64,000 bases of DNA. Source: Halicephalobus mephisto (taxonomy: Eukaryota; Nematoda; Chromadorea; Rhabditida; Panagrolaimidae). The translations under genes and the position numbers were made by a program. Below the pieces are notes generated by a model. That model saw nothing but the letters and a program-made list of their open reading frames with translations. It made no database searches and was not told the DNA's origin. The stretch spans positions 185,920-249,919 of the forward strand of contig SWDT01000027.1 of the NCBI GenBank assembly GCA_009193035.1. Direction: 5' to 3'. Within the stretch, counting starts at the first letter, position 1. Each line of letters begins with the position of its first letter. Below are positions 35,879-46,116 of the stretch, piece after piece.

Positions 35879-37069
35879 ATGTTCGGAAATTTCTTGTTTC
35901 TCCTTCTGACTTGTTGGATTACGGTAGTTTCGGTACACTCTTGTGCCCCTACTCAGAGCTACATCCCCCGGGGGGAGCCGGGCTTGAACGGACTGAGTGT
36001 CAACCCTGGGGCCATTGGGAACGCAAGAAGTCCGATTTACGGTAGTCCTTCTTTGGCCGGGACTGTCGGGACCACGGGGACCCTAGGGGGCTACGGACTC
36101 CTGGGCAGACGACGGAGGGCTGTGGAAGACAGTTTTGCTCGAGTCGTTTTTGAATTCGGAGAAGTCACAGACGTCGTGGAAGCTGTGAAGATCCTAGAAA
36201 ACAACGAACCAGAGTATTCTGTAAGATTAATAAAAATATTGTAAAAATTAAAAATAATATTTTTATAAATTTGTTCGAAAACGAATTTTTGGGTTTTTAA
36301 AGAAGTTCCAAAATTTCATTTTTAAATGTTTCTGAAAATTTGGAAGATTTTAGACTATTTAAATCTAATTTGATAAACATAAAAATTAAAATTGGAAATT
36401 CTCTCAACGCGAATTTTCAGAAACTTCTAAAATTTTTTTGGATAATTTTAAAAATTCGAAAATATGAAATTTTTTAAAATTCAAAAATTACGAAATTCTT
36501 AGAAATTATAAAATTACGAAATTCTTAGAAATTATAAAATTACGAAATTCTTAGAAATTTAAAAATTATGAAATCTTTAAAAATTATAAAATTCTTAGAA
36601 GTTTAAAAATTACGAAATTCTTAGAAATTTAAAAATTACGAAATTCCTAAACATTCGAAAATTACGAAATTCTTAGAAATTTAAAAATTACGAAATCTTT
36701 AAAAATTACAAAATTCTTAGAAATTTAAAAATTATGAAATCTTTAAAAATTTTAAAATTACGAAATTCTTAGAAATTATAAAATTACGAAATTTCTAGAA
36801 ACTTTCAAAAATCTAATTTAAAAATTGATTTTTATTTTTCTAAATTCAACTTAAAAATTATCATAACTATTTTTCAGAAGATTCTTCCGAGCTCTGATCA
36901 GCTATATCCTCTGATTTTCGAGAAACCCCATTACTTCACCGTGGAAAACGGCAAATTGAAAATGTTAAAACTTCTTCCGATCGAAAAACACGAGTGTCGG
37001 GACCTCGAAAAACTTCTTTCTACAGTATCCTTGACCGACACTCCACAGACAGTTACTGTAAAGTGCTGA
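35879..37069 (+). CDS. Secreted two-cysteine family protein A
   Basis: Exons 35879-36220 and 36878-37069 join in phase 0 to 177 aa. Signal peptide at residues 1-21 (FLFLLLTCWITVV). Residues 22-75 are Gly/Pro-rich and loosely collagen-like (RGEPGLNGLSVNPG). A furin-type site RRRR follows near residue 76-79 and should release the C-terminal domain. That domain starts with VVFEFGEV, is cut by the intron after EPEYS, and ends with two cysteines (HECRDL and VTVKC at the very C-terminus) 23 residues apart. It pairs head-to-head with gene E. The 657-nt intron holds a 26-bp tandem array (about 36470-36795). Coding sequence is GC-rich compared with its intron. I do not recognise the domain; a small secreted, processed effector or matrix component is inference. 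Confidence 0.78.
36221..36877. repeat. Tandem array in the intron of gene A
   Basis: From about 36470 to 36795, a dozen imperfect copies of a 26-bp unit containing ACGAAATTCTTAGAAATT, alternating with ATGAAATCTTTAAAAATT. It is confined to the intron. Confidence 0.7.
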
Positions 37070-37902
37070 ATCGTCTTCACAGAAAACTTCCGAATTACTG
37101 TAATTTCACATTTAAGAAATTCAATTTTATAAAAATTATTTTTAATTTTTTTTAAACTAATAAAAATCGTACAATTTTGAATTATTTCAAAATTCAAACA
37201 AAACTGAAAATGATAAAGTTTGAAAACAAACATTTTTTGTTTGTTCCATTGTCCTCGAAAAAACCAAAATGGCAATTCCATTTTTCATTGTCCAAGATAC
37301 CAGGTGGTCAACCTCGGATTTTCTATAAAAACCGAATTCGTTTTTCGAATACAAGTCCGAAAATTCGCCTCCGGCAAAATGTTTAGATTTTGTGATTTTT
37401 CGAATATTTAGTAATATTTTTATAAAAAAATTAGTTCTTTAAGATGGATAGAAAATTGTACGTTTCATGTAAGATCAACTTAGAAGTTTCTATATCTAAA
37501 TAAAATGTAATTCTAAACTATTGATTTAAAAATAATTAAAAAACTCTATTTTTAAAATTCTACTTCCAAAAATTCGCGTCGAGACCATTTTGTAAAAAAG
37601 TTTGATTTTTGTATAAGTATAATTAATTCATAAATTTTATAAAATTTAAAAATAATTAAAAACTCTATTTTTTAAATTCTACTTCTAAAAACTTCCAAAA
37701 ATTCGCGTCGAGACTATTTCGTAAAAGTTTGATTTTTGTAAAAGTATAATTAATTCATAAATTTTATAAAATTCTAAAATAATTAAAAAATCTATTTTTT
37801 AAATTCTACTTCTAAAAACTTCCAAAAATTCGCGTCGAGACTATTTTGTAAAAAAGTTTAGTTTTTATGATAACAATTATAGTTTTTTGAAAGCTTCTGA
37901 AA
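37070..37902. repeat. Spacer between genes A and B with dispersed repeat R3, copy 3
   Basis: About 37390-37870 contains three diverged copies of a unit with AAAAATTCGCGTCGAGAC and a preceding block (TTTTTCGAATATTTAGTAAT) that resembles repeats at 9430-10160 and 14390-14900. No coding exon was recognised; the three small frames at 37177-37411 are not supported. Confidence 0.55.
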
Positions 37903-39346
37903 ATGAAGAATTTCATTTTGTACTTAATTTTCGCTGGAATCGTTGTTGTTGTTTCTGGTTGTGCTAGTACTGTAACTACCCCTCAAGAGACCACTACAGC
38001 TGTCACGACAACTGCTTCTGGAGCCAGAAGGAAGAGAGAATTGGAGAAAATTCAGCTAGATGAGGATTTCGCTGTTGTTTCTGCTTTGACGTTTTTGAAA
38101 TTCGGAAACGAGTCTGAAAATATAAAAAACGCGGACAAAGTTGAAGAACAAGTAAGTCAAGTTTTTGGATATCGTAGAAATGAATTACAAAATTGAAAAA
38201 TTGAAACCACTGTAGGTTTAATTTTCCTAAATGATGTTCTTAAAGATATTGTTTTTAATCTGAAGAGTATAATAGAGATTCAATATTCATATATTTAAAA
38301 GAATATTCACATTTATTCTACAGTAAAACTTTGTTACTTTGGAAAATTATTATTATTATTACAGTAGAACTTGGATACTTTGTTACTTTTGAAAATTATT
38401 ATTATTATTACAGTCGAGCTTTGTTACTTTGGAACATTATTATTATTATTATTACAGTAGAACTTGGATACTTTGTTACTTTGGAAAATCATTATTATTG
38501 TTACAGTAGAACTTGTATATAAGATACCCCCTTGAGACTGGTCAAAGGGTATATTATAGTGGGGGTGAAGTTGAAGGCAGACTAACCAAACTCATTCACA
38601 CCGTATGTTATAACAAGAGATATGTTATAGCGGGGATATCTTATACCCAAGTTTTACTGTATACACAAAAAATGGCACATGGTATATAATGTACAGGTAC
38701 ATTAAACCGATTTTGATGTATTAGATATGTTATATTCAATGTACCAATACAATGAACATGATATACCTTTGCATTCTGGTCAATTTATATACCGGTACAT
38801 TACAGACACAAAATAAATACACGATATCTAATGTATATACATTAAAACGATTCTGATGTATTAGATACATTGTATTCAATGTACCGATATGTCGAGTTGG
38901 TATCGATGTGTTTTATCCAATATGTCTAATATATTATAGTCGTTTTTCTGTATCCTTTTTTGTGTCTTTTAGAATACTCACATTTGTACATTATGGTTGC
39001 TTTGGCACTTTATCGAGCTGTTTTCAAAAGAAAATAATATTATAGTTCATAGTTTATTTTAAGTTTAGCCGAATAATCTATGACTAATTTTTCTTTATGG
39101 TGGTTACAGTTACGAGAATTCATCTCCATTGAGCAAATCAAAGAATCCAAATTCGGAAAATACGATCGTCGGATGTTCCGAGACGAAACTGGTTACCTTC
39201 GAGTCGTCTACACCCTCTCCAAAGGTGGAAAGTACTGTAATGAACTTATTCAACTCGCCGTCAAGGCCATCCACTTGACGGAAAACGTCGCTAATGGAAA
39301 AATCACTTGCGGCGGTGAAGTTATCGATGTTCCAAAACTTGATTAA
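37903..39346 (+). CDS. Secreted two-cysteine family protein B
   Basis: Exons 37903-38151 and 39110-39346 join in phase 0 to 161 aa. Signal peptide at residues 1-18 (FILYLIFAGIVVVVSG) followed at once by a cysteine, as in A, C and D. Here the Gly/Pro stretch is replaced by a Thr-rich segment (TTTAVTTTASG) that could be O-glycosylated. The basic site ARRKRE at residues 41-46 is a furin-type site. The C-terminal domain is interrupted by the intron after VEEQ, the same place and phase as in A, D and E. Its cysteines are KYCNEL and ITCGGE, 23 residues apart. The 958-nt intron is crowded with a tandem array, a MITE and a minisatellite. Function unknown; membership is by architecture. Confidence 0.75.
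38330..38525. repeat. Tandem copies of a MITE end
   Basis: Four to five copies of a unit with ACAGTAGAACTTGGATACT, TTGTTACTTTGGAAAATT and (ATT)n. The first part is the terminal sequence of the adjacent MITE, suggesting expansion of its end. Confidence 0.6.
38503..38661. mobile_element. MITE family M3, copy 1
   Basis: Inverted ends ACAGTAGAACTTGTATATAA and TTATACCCAAGTTTTACTGT frame about 160 bp containing ACTAACCAAACTCATTCA. A second copy with the same internal order lies at 49129-49305. It is AT-rich, non-coding and within the intron of gene B. Confidence 0.7.
38690..38960. repeat. Minisatellite related to the 2.7-3.2 kb array
   Basis: Units contain ATTCAATGTACCGATA, ATTAAAACGATTCTGATGTA and ATTAGATACATTGTATT. 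The same unit order is found at 2700-3215, so the two arrays share an origin. Confidence 0.65.
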
Positions 39347-39833
39347 CTTTCAAGAAGCAAGTTATCCCAATTAATCTTTATTATTTCAAAATTACTGTAT
39401 TGTATTTGAAAATAAAACCCCATTTATAAATATACAGTATCTAAGGAAGAACTCCAAAATCCAAATCGCTGTCATTCAGTAATTAAAAATATTTCGATAA
39501 TTCTTTTTTAAATAGATTTAAGTAATTTTTTAATTTTATTCGTAATCGAAAAATGAGCTAAAATTAAATACTATTTTTTAGGATATATGAAGAAACATTT
39601 TTTTTTAAAAAAAATTTGAAAAAAAAACTAAAAAATGATGTTTTTCGACATAAAAAAATTTAAAACAAAATTTTGGAATAAAAATTATTTTTAATTTCGT
39701 CATTTTTGATATAGAATGAAATAATAAGCTCATCTAAGTCCAACAAAAAAGAATTTCGGAAACATATTCAATATTTAGTGAATTAGAGAAATTTGAAATT
39801 TGGGCTTTTCTCGGAACACCCTGTACATAACTT
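39347..39833. repeat. Spacer between convergent genes B and C
   Basis: AT-rich, with no gene. About 39750-39830 (ATTCAATATTTAGTGAATTA, then TCGGAACACCCTGTAC) matches about 61500-61575 in the same orientation. The terminal CGGAACACCCTGTAC resembles the ends of some cut-and-paste transposons, so it may be a transposon end. Confidence 0.4.
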
Positions 39834-40361
39834 TTAAGATTTACAGTACACATTAAACTGGATACTACTATCGAATTTAACTTCCTCGAGACGACTTCTG
39901 AAGTTGTTGCATTCTTCTCCAGTTATGGAAAGAATGTCCACGGTATAAAATGGACCGACGTTTTCGATGCTGTCGACGTCAACCGGAAGAAGAGTTTCCA
40001 TTTTGGGTTCAATCTCGATGGCGTTCGTTCTGAATGTAGTATATCTGGATTGGACAGGACTGTCTGACTCAGTGAAGGCCAGGGTTAAGACACCAGTAGC
40101 ATCACGACGACGTCTACGACCAGCGGGTTGCTGAGTGTAGGCTGTGTAAACACTAATGTTCATCACTGAAAATTTATTTTAAATCAAGTTTCATAAAAAT
40201 TACAATATTTTCAATTTTGGAAAATATTCCTCACCAGGTACTCCAGGAACTCCAGGGACTCCCGGTGGTCCAGGGGCGTATGTTGTCGGAGTACAGGCCA
40301 ACACAACAGAAACCAGGGCTACGGTAGAAATAGTGAAAATAAAGTATGATTTTGAATTCAT
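39834..40361 (-). CDS. Secreted two-cysteine family protein C with collagen-like tract
   Basis: Exons 40235-40361 and 39834-40165 join in phase (127 + 332 nt) to 152 aa. Signal peptide at residues 1-22 (FIFTISTVALVSVVLA), then CTPTTYAPGPPGVPGVPG: a short Gly-X-Y run that is split by the intron. RRRRR near residue 62 is a furin-type site. The released domain starts VLTLAFTES and ends with EECNNF and the VYCKS C-terminus, cysteines 22-23 residues apart. Unlike A, B, D and E it has no intron inside the domain, and instead has one in the collagen-like part. It is divergent from gene D with 208 bp between start codons and has a TATATAAAG box about 35 bp upstream of its ATG. Function unknown. Confidence 0.78.
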
Positions 40362-40569
40362 TTTCTTGGTTGATGACTAGTTCCCGACACGACTTTATAT
40401 ACTTTATCTCCGATCGCGAGAAAATTAAAAAAGTCCCAAAATAACCTTCTCCTTTATTCAGAAAATTTAAAAATCGTACAGTCCATTGTTGTGACAGTTT
40501 TTAATTTTGCTCTGGAAAAAAGAACCCTATAAAAGTCCCTGATCCTGAACACTTTTCATATTTCTGAAA
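40362..40569. promoter_or_regulatory. Shared bidirectional promoter of genes C and D
   Basis: The start codons of C and D are 208 bp apart. A TATA box faces each gene: CCTATAAAAGTC at about 40527 toward D, and TATATAAAG at about 40392-40400 (minus strand) toward C. Both lie about 35-42 bp before the start codon, so 5' untranslated leaders are very short. The spacing is almost the same as at the E-A pair. Confidence 0.65.
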
Positions 40570-41111
40570 ATGTTTCTGCTTCAGATTCCAATTTTGTCTA
40601 TCGTCGTCGGAAGTGTTCTTTCTTGTTCTCCTAATTTATTCGGATCGCCTGTCGGATCGACGGCTGTTGGTCCCCCAGGGTATCCAGGGGTTCCAGGGCT
40701 GCCTGGACTGATCACCATGCCGACCCCCAACGTCACTAATCGAGAACGTCGTGATGTTGAAAAAAATCGTCTGAATCCAGATAGTTTCATGCACATCGTA
40801 TTCGATTCTGAAGACATTTTTACCGTGAAAAAATGCCTGAATAAAATCGGGAAAGAAATGACTCAAAAGGTACTTTAAGATGAAAATCAAGTTTAATTTT
40901 TAAATTTTAGTTTTTCGCCGATCCAGAAATGTTGTCTTTCGTCAAGTTCAACTTTATGGATCATCCAGTTATTGTTTTCGCCGAAGGAGAAATCAAGTCA
41001 ATTTTCCAACTTCCGAAGATGTCCATGATCGAATGTCTGGCTCTCCAGAAGCGTTTCTACGAAATCACAAAAAATCCCGAAATACGTTCAATTGACGTTG
41101 TTTGTAATTAA
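40570..41111 (+). CDS. Secreted two-cysteine family protein D with collagen-like tract
   Basis: Exons 40570-40869 and 40911-41111 join in phase 0 to 166 aa; the intron is only 41 nt. Signal peptide at residues 1-18 (LQIPILSIVVGSVLS), then CSPNLFG, a Gly-X-Y run (GPPGYPGVPGLPG), and the furin-type site NRERRD near residues 56-61. The domain opens with HIVFDSED, is split by the intron after MTQK, and closes with IECLAL and VVCN, cysteines about 25 residues apart. An extra cysteine (KKCLNK) lies before the intron. A TATA box lies 41 bp upstream. It is the clearest D-A parallel in the cluster; function unknown. Confidence 0.8.
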
Positions 41112-42410
41112 AAACAAGATTTTATAAAAGTGCTTTAATTAGTCAATTTTAAAAAGCTAGTTTCGATTCCTTAGAAAAATTTTTATTTGGAAATGAAACT
41201 GAATATTTCGGAATAAAATGGTATTTATTCAACTAATTTCTTATATTATGACTAGTTGTGATTGAAGCTAGGTTTCAGTAATTTCCTCGAGTTGGATAAC
41301 TTCAGAAAGTCTTGAAAATGAGGAATTTCCAGAATATTCGGTAATTTTTTTTATCAGAACAGCGATAATCCCACCGATCCAGAGAGACTCCTAAATCCTA
41401 ACAAAACTTTATCGATCGTGTTCTGTTTGTATTTTATAACTTGTTTATAACTTTTAATTACCCAAATTTGAGATTTTTGTTCGAAATAAAGTAACAGAAA
41501 ACATTTCGAACATCTACTAAAATATTATATTCATTAAAGTCTTATTCGATGGGGTTGAAACCTTTTAGAAGTAATCCAGACCTTTCTGGAAAGATCGAGA
41601 TTGAGATAGACGAAAATTTTCTAAAATCATTCATGTTGGAACTTTCTAAATTGATGTTTACTAAATTAGATAAAAAACTTCTAGAAAAATCTAGATTATA
41701 TTGAAATTCTAAAAAATCCACATTAAATCATACTGAAATGTTTTGAAACTACTCTTGTCAGATCGTACAAAAACCTTCTACAAATAGTCCAAAAAAGATA
41801 TAAAAACTCTTAATTGTTACATATTAAAAAAATGTAACTTTTAATACAGTAACAAATACAAATCGTCACTATTATGTTTTAATTTTTATCATAAAATTTA
41901 AATATTCATAAAAATTTGACGATTGTGTCACATTTCGCAATTATTAAAAACCAAAAGTTTGGATTTTTGTGTACCAGAATATACAACTAAATGAATCTAA
42001 TTTTTCCATTCAAAATTTGTCTTGTATTTTAATACATCAAAAATCCCTCAGGATTTAATATACATTTTTCGTAAACTATTTGTTGTAATTTTTTTTTATA
42101 AAGATGTTTAAAAAACGTCATAATTGAAATAAAAATATTGGACGAATCAAAATTTTTACAAACTTCCAGAAATACGAAAAAATATCTGTGATTTTTTAAA
42201 TACTACAATTGCAGATTTAAAAAATGAATTTTTAATCAATAATGGAAGATTTAGGAATAAAAAAAAGAAAATTGAGAAATGAAAGATGATTTTTTTCTTA
42301 TCAGTTCCATCAAGTGAAGTTGTTTGTCCCTTTTGCCATCTTAGGTGTACCTGAATAAAAAAGACGAAATCATTTTCTTCTTCTATTATTTATTATTATC
42401 AACTTTTAAA
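41112..42410. repeat. Spacer with an SL1-like repeat and an M1 copy
   Basis: 41350-41505 is a copy of repeat S (CCACCGATCCAGAGAGACTC, ATTTTATAACTTG, then TTTTAATTACCCAAATTTGAG minus its first base), whose end matches the nematode spliced leader SL1 at 19 of 22 positions. 41815-41985 is a copy of MITE-like repeat M1 (ACAAATACAAATCGTCACTA). The rest is AT-rich without a gene. Confidence 0.55.
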
Positions 42411-45400
42411 ATGTCTTGGAAATATTTTTTTGGTCGCGATCAAGTATCTCACGATGGTTTCGAAGTCTCAGCTTATGAAGGAAAAAACGATAATTGTTTA
42501 AAGGAGCCCACGATCCAAGTTGTTAATGGAAAATTCGTTCTCGAAGCTGTTCGACAGATGTTTAATGAGAGTTTCCGTGATATTGTGAGTTTTGAAAGTT
42601 AATAATGATTTAATAATAACGATTTAGTTCAAACTTTCGAAAGAGTCCAGTATTTTTGTAAAAATTTTAGCTTTTCTACTTCGAAATGCTTCTGAGAATA
42701 GCTTAATTTGCAAGATTCTTTTTGAATCTTTACATTATACTACAGTGACGGCAACATGCATTTATGGTCACATTGCTGTAATTGTTATTGATGACGTAAA
42801 TATAATGGCATATGTAAGCTGATTTTATTCACATTTGTATAAATAGATTAATTTCTAGGAAGCTAAAAAGGACATTACTGGAGTGTTAAATAATGGTATT
42901 ATCCCTGATGCCCTTCTTAAAGCAAAATACAGTCTGATGTTTGATTATGAAACTGTTGAAATTGACTCTGCGGAGAGTTGCTTTGCTGAAATTCATCGAC
43001 GAAATGATAGATTTCATTTTATTCCTATTTGTTCATTTCGAGGTTATTCAGATCAGTTAAATATGTCTGCAAAAGAGATCAATTCACTCTCTTGTGATCT
43101 AACAAAGTTGTTGGTTTTTATTTCACAAATTCTTACGAAATACCATGGACCGAAGAATTATCTAGAGAATATTCCAAAAAATTATTCTCGACAATTCATG
43201 CTAATTCAACAAATTAATACAGCATGTATAGGTTTCATTGACAGCCTCAAAAATGGACCAGTTCACAAAATGGAAAAAGAAATCATTAAATTTGCGACAC
43301 AACTGACTCAACTAGAAAATATAATTAGGGGCACTACTATTGGAGATGATAATGAACATGAAATAATTAGAGAATGTGTAAAGAACCTCAAGCCGTTATT
43401 TTGTGAAAATTTAATTCCGAACTCAGAAGCATGGATTAAAGTAGAAGATTCACGTCTTCTTTCTGAGGAACGAGAAAATTGGAAGAAACGTGTCATATGG
43501 CCTTTGGGAAAAGCAATACCAGGTTATTATGATAAAGGGGAATTGAGCCAATATTCTTGGATTCTGGATTCTAAACCCAAAGGAAAAGAACTCCGTTTAG
43601 TAATTAACGGAGAGGAATATTACTTCGGGATAGCTCAAGTTGAAGAAGAAGGGTGGAGGGACAAAGTTTCACCAGAAAAGTTAGTCAATTATTTGAAATA
43701 TCAATTCCAAGATAAGGACGAATTATGTAAATCCATCACTTGTCCCTGTTCACCACAAAAAAAGAGATTGTGGTTATGCGAACGTTGCTTGTGGTTAGTG
43801 CGAATGATTGGACCAACTGGAGTTTCTTGTAGATGTAAAAAAACCACAACGAAGAAAATAAAAGTGTATTGCAATGGATGTAAGACTGATAAACTTGCAG
43901 AGGTGAAACCAAATGAAGAAATAAATATAGCTGAACAACAAAAAAAATTGAATGAGATGGACAGTAGTGCTAACAATAATCAGATTGAAAATAAGAAAAG
44001 AGAAAGTCCAAAAACTAATGTACCAGAAAAGAGAAATAGTGAAGAAAGTAAAGCTGAAACTCCTCCTACAGTAACCTTCAGAGCTTCGGCGCCAAAAAAA
44101 GTTGGACTTCTCGCCAGGTTGTCTAGAGAAATATCGGAATCAAAAGTAACATCTCCAACGTCTGAAAAAAATGAATATAATCCAGGAAAAACAATCAAAT
44201 CTTCTGAGCAAAGCACATTTGCTGTTGAAAAAAATATAAAAGAAGATAAATCAGCAAAAGAAGGTGACAATATTAATGATTTCAAAAAGAACGATGAGAA
44301 GCTCAAACTTAACAACGGAAATCCGAATTCTGAATCAGATAAAGAACACAGACAAGATAATAAAAAAGCCTTAACCTCTCCAACACAACGATCTCTTGAG
44401 CAACAAAACAATAAACCTTCAGAATTACATGATCTTGTAACAGGTAAGGTGAATCCATCTCAAGCACTTTCATCTAAGTCCAACGACTCAAAAAACAAGG
44501 AGAATAATCTCACCAAACCTTCGACTTCAGAAACCGTTAGTGTCGTTCTAGCAGTAAATAAGGAAGAAAATTTAAAACCAATAGCAAATAACAATACTAA
44601 AAAACGCGATATAAAATCAAATTCTAAGGTATCTTCAGCTCCTCCGAAAGTAACATCAGAATGGGACAACATTATCACAGTTTATCAAGAACACGAGACG
44701 ATTCCCTTACCCAAAGAATTCACAGTAATTTTCCTGGGAGAAAGTGGAGTTGGAAAATCAACATTAATCAGCGGTCTCGGTAACTATCTGAATTGGCCCA
44801 CTTTCGAGGAAGCGAAGAAGAATAAAATGCATACTTGTATTCCTCTTCAATTTAAGGTTCAATATAGAAGAACTGATGGAAAAATAGAGCAAAGTTCAAC
44901 GAAGGGGAGTCGATAAGAAGATCATAGAGACAATCGTAACAGCTGGAGATCCTGAAGACAACGAGAACTTCAACGACACCGGTCAGTCAGTCACTCAACA
45001 GCCTAAGTTCATCAGTTCACTTTTCAAGAAAATACTGTCAAGTTCATAGACACTCCTGGTCTCTCCGACTCCAGAGGAGCTGAAGCAGGATAAGGAAAAT
45101 CTCAGACTAATCAGAGAATTCATCCATGATCAAAAGAAGATCCACGCCATCTGCATCGTCCTCAAGTCGAACGACGCGAGACTGAGACCGGAGTTTGAGT
45201 TGGCCCTCCGAGACCTCCTCTCTCTCTTCCCCAAACCGGCTCTCAAAAACGTCTTCTTCTTCTTCACCTACGCGAGTGGAACCTTCTTCGGGATCGGGGA
45301 TTCAACCGGACCAGTCAAAGAAATGCAGAAGAAGATCCAGGACTCCCATGAGGAAACATATTCCTTCGAGGGGGAGAACACCTGTGCCGTCGACTCAGAA

Positions 45401-45868
45401 TCCTTCAAATTCCTACTCTGCAAAGAACGTGGAGTGAAGTACAGCAACCGTCCAGAAGAGGATTTCGACTTTTGTTGGAATGAGAGTGCTGCTCAAGTCA
45501 AAGATTTCCTTACCTTCATCAAGACAGTCAAACCGATTGAAAAGGAAACTACTCTCGCTGTCCATCATTTGGTTACCACTGCTCTCAATTTGGAAGAGTT
45601 CATAAGAACAACTGACCAACTAACTCCAAAAAAGAGAGAAGAGCTCATGAAGGAAGCAAAATTCATTTTAAATATAGCCAGAAATCATTCCATGATTACT
45701 GAATATCACAGATTAGGAAAAAATTTAAAGAGTGTTGATATTGAAAACAAAAACTATTTTGATCAATTGAAGAAATTTCAAAAATGTTGTTCTGATGTAA
45801 AACTGACAATCAATTTTGATGAATTGCGTAAATCCTTGGAAAGTTGCCTTTCTGATTCATCCAAGTGA
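42411..45868 (+). CDS. Zinc-module P-loop GTPase, frameshifted in the GTPase domain
   Basis: Exon 1 (42411-42584, 58 codons) joins in phase 0 to a long exon from 42859. Residues 1-350 are a largely helical domain. Residues about 353-385 form a zinc module with TCPCS, WLCERC and CRCKK cysteine pairs, then YCNGC. Residues 400-660 are Lys/Glu/Ser-rich and disordered, with GLLARLSRE. The P-loop GESGVGKST is at about residue 685. Beyond 44890 the frame breaks three times within about 200 bp, although the family sequence continues across frames: GQSVTQQP, then FIDTPGLSD (switch II, DxxG), then KIHAICIVLK and FFTYASGTFF up to the stop at 45868. It resembles the AIG/septin-like G-domain proteins with a DUF8206-type zinc region. 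It is either a recent pseudogene or contains assembly indels. Role unknown. Confidence 0.68.
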
Positions 45869-46116
45869 ACTATTTATTTATAAATAAATATATCCAGCAG
45901 AATTTTGCTCTGATGAAAGAGGTTAACGATCCCTCTAATTATCTGTATTGCAAAATCAATAAGTTGTTTTATTGTGAACACCTTCTTACTCCCTTTTTAT
46001 TTTCACTCATATCAGTCGAGTATTTGCGAGCTTTCGAAATAATATCTTCTCTAAATGCTTTTAGAAATAATTTTTTTTCAGGAAGCGTTTAGTGGTTTAC
46101 TTGAAAAATTGATAAA

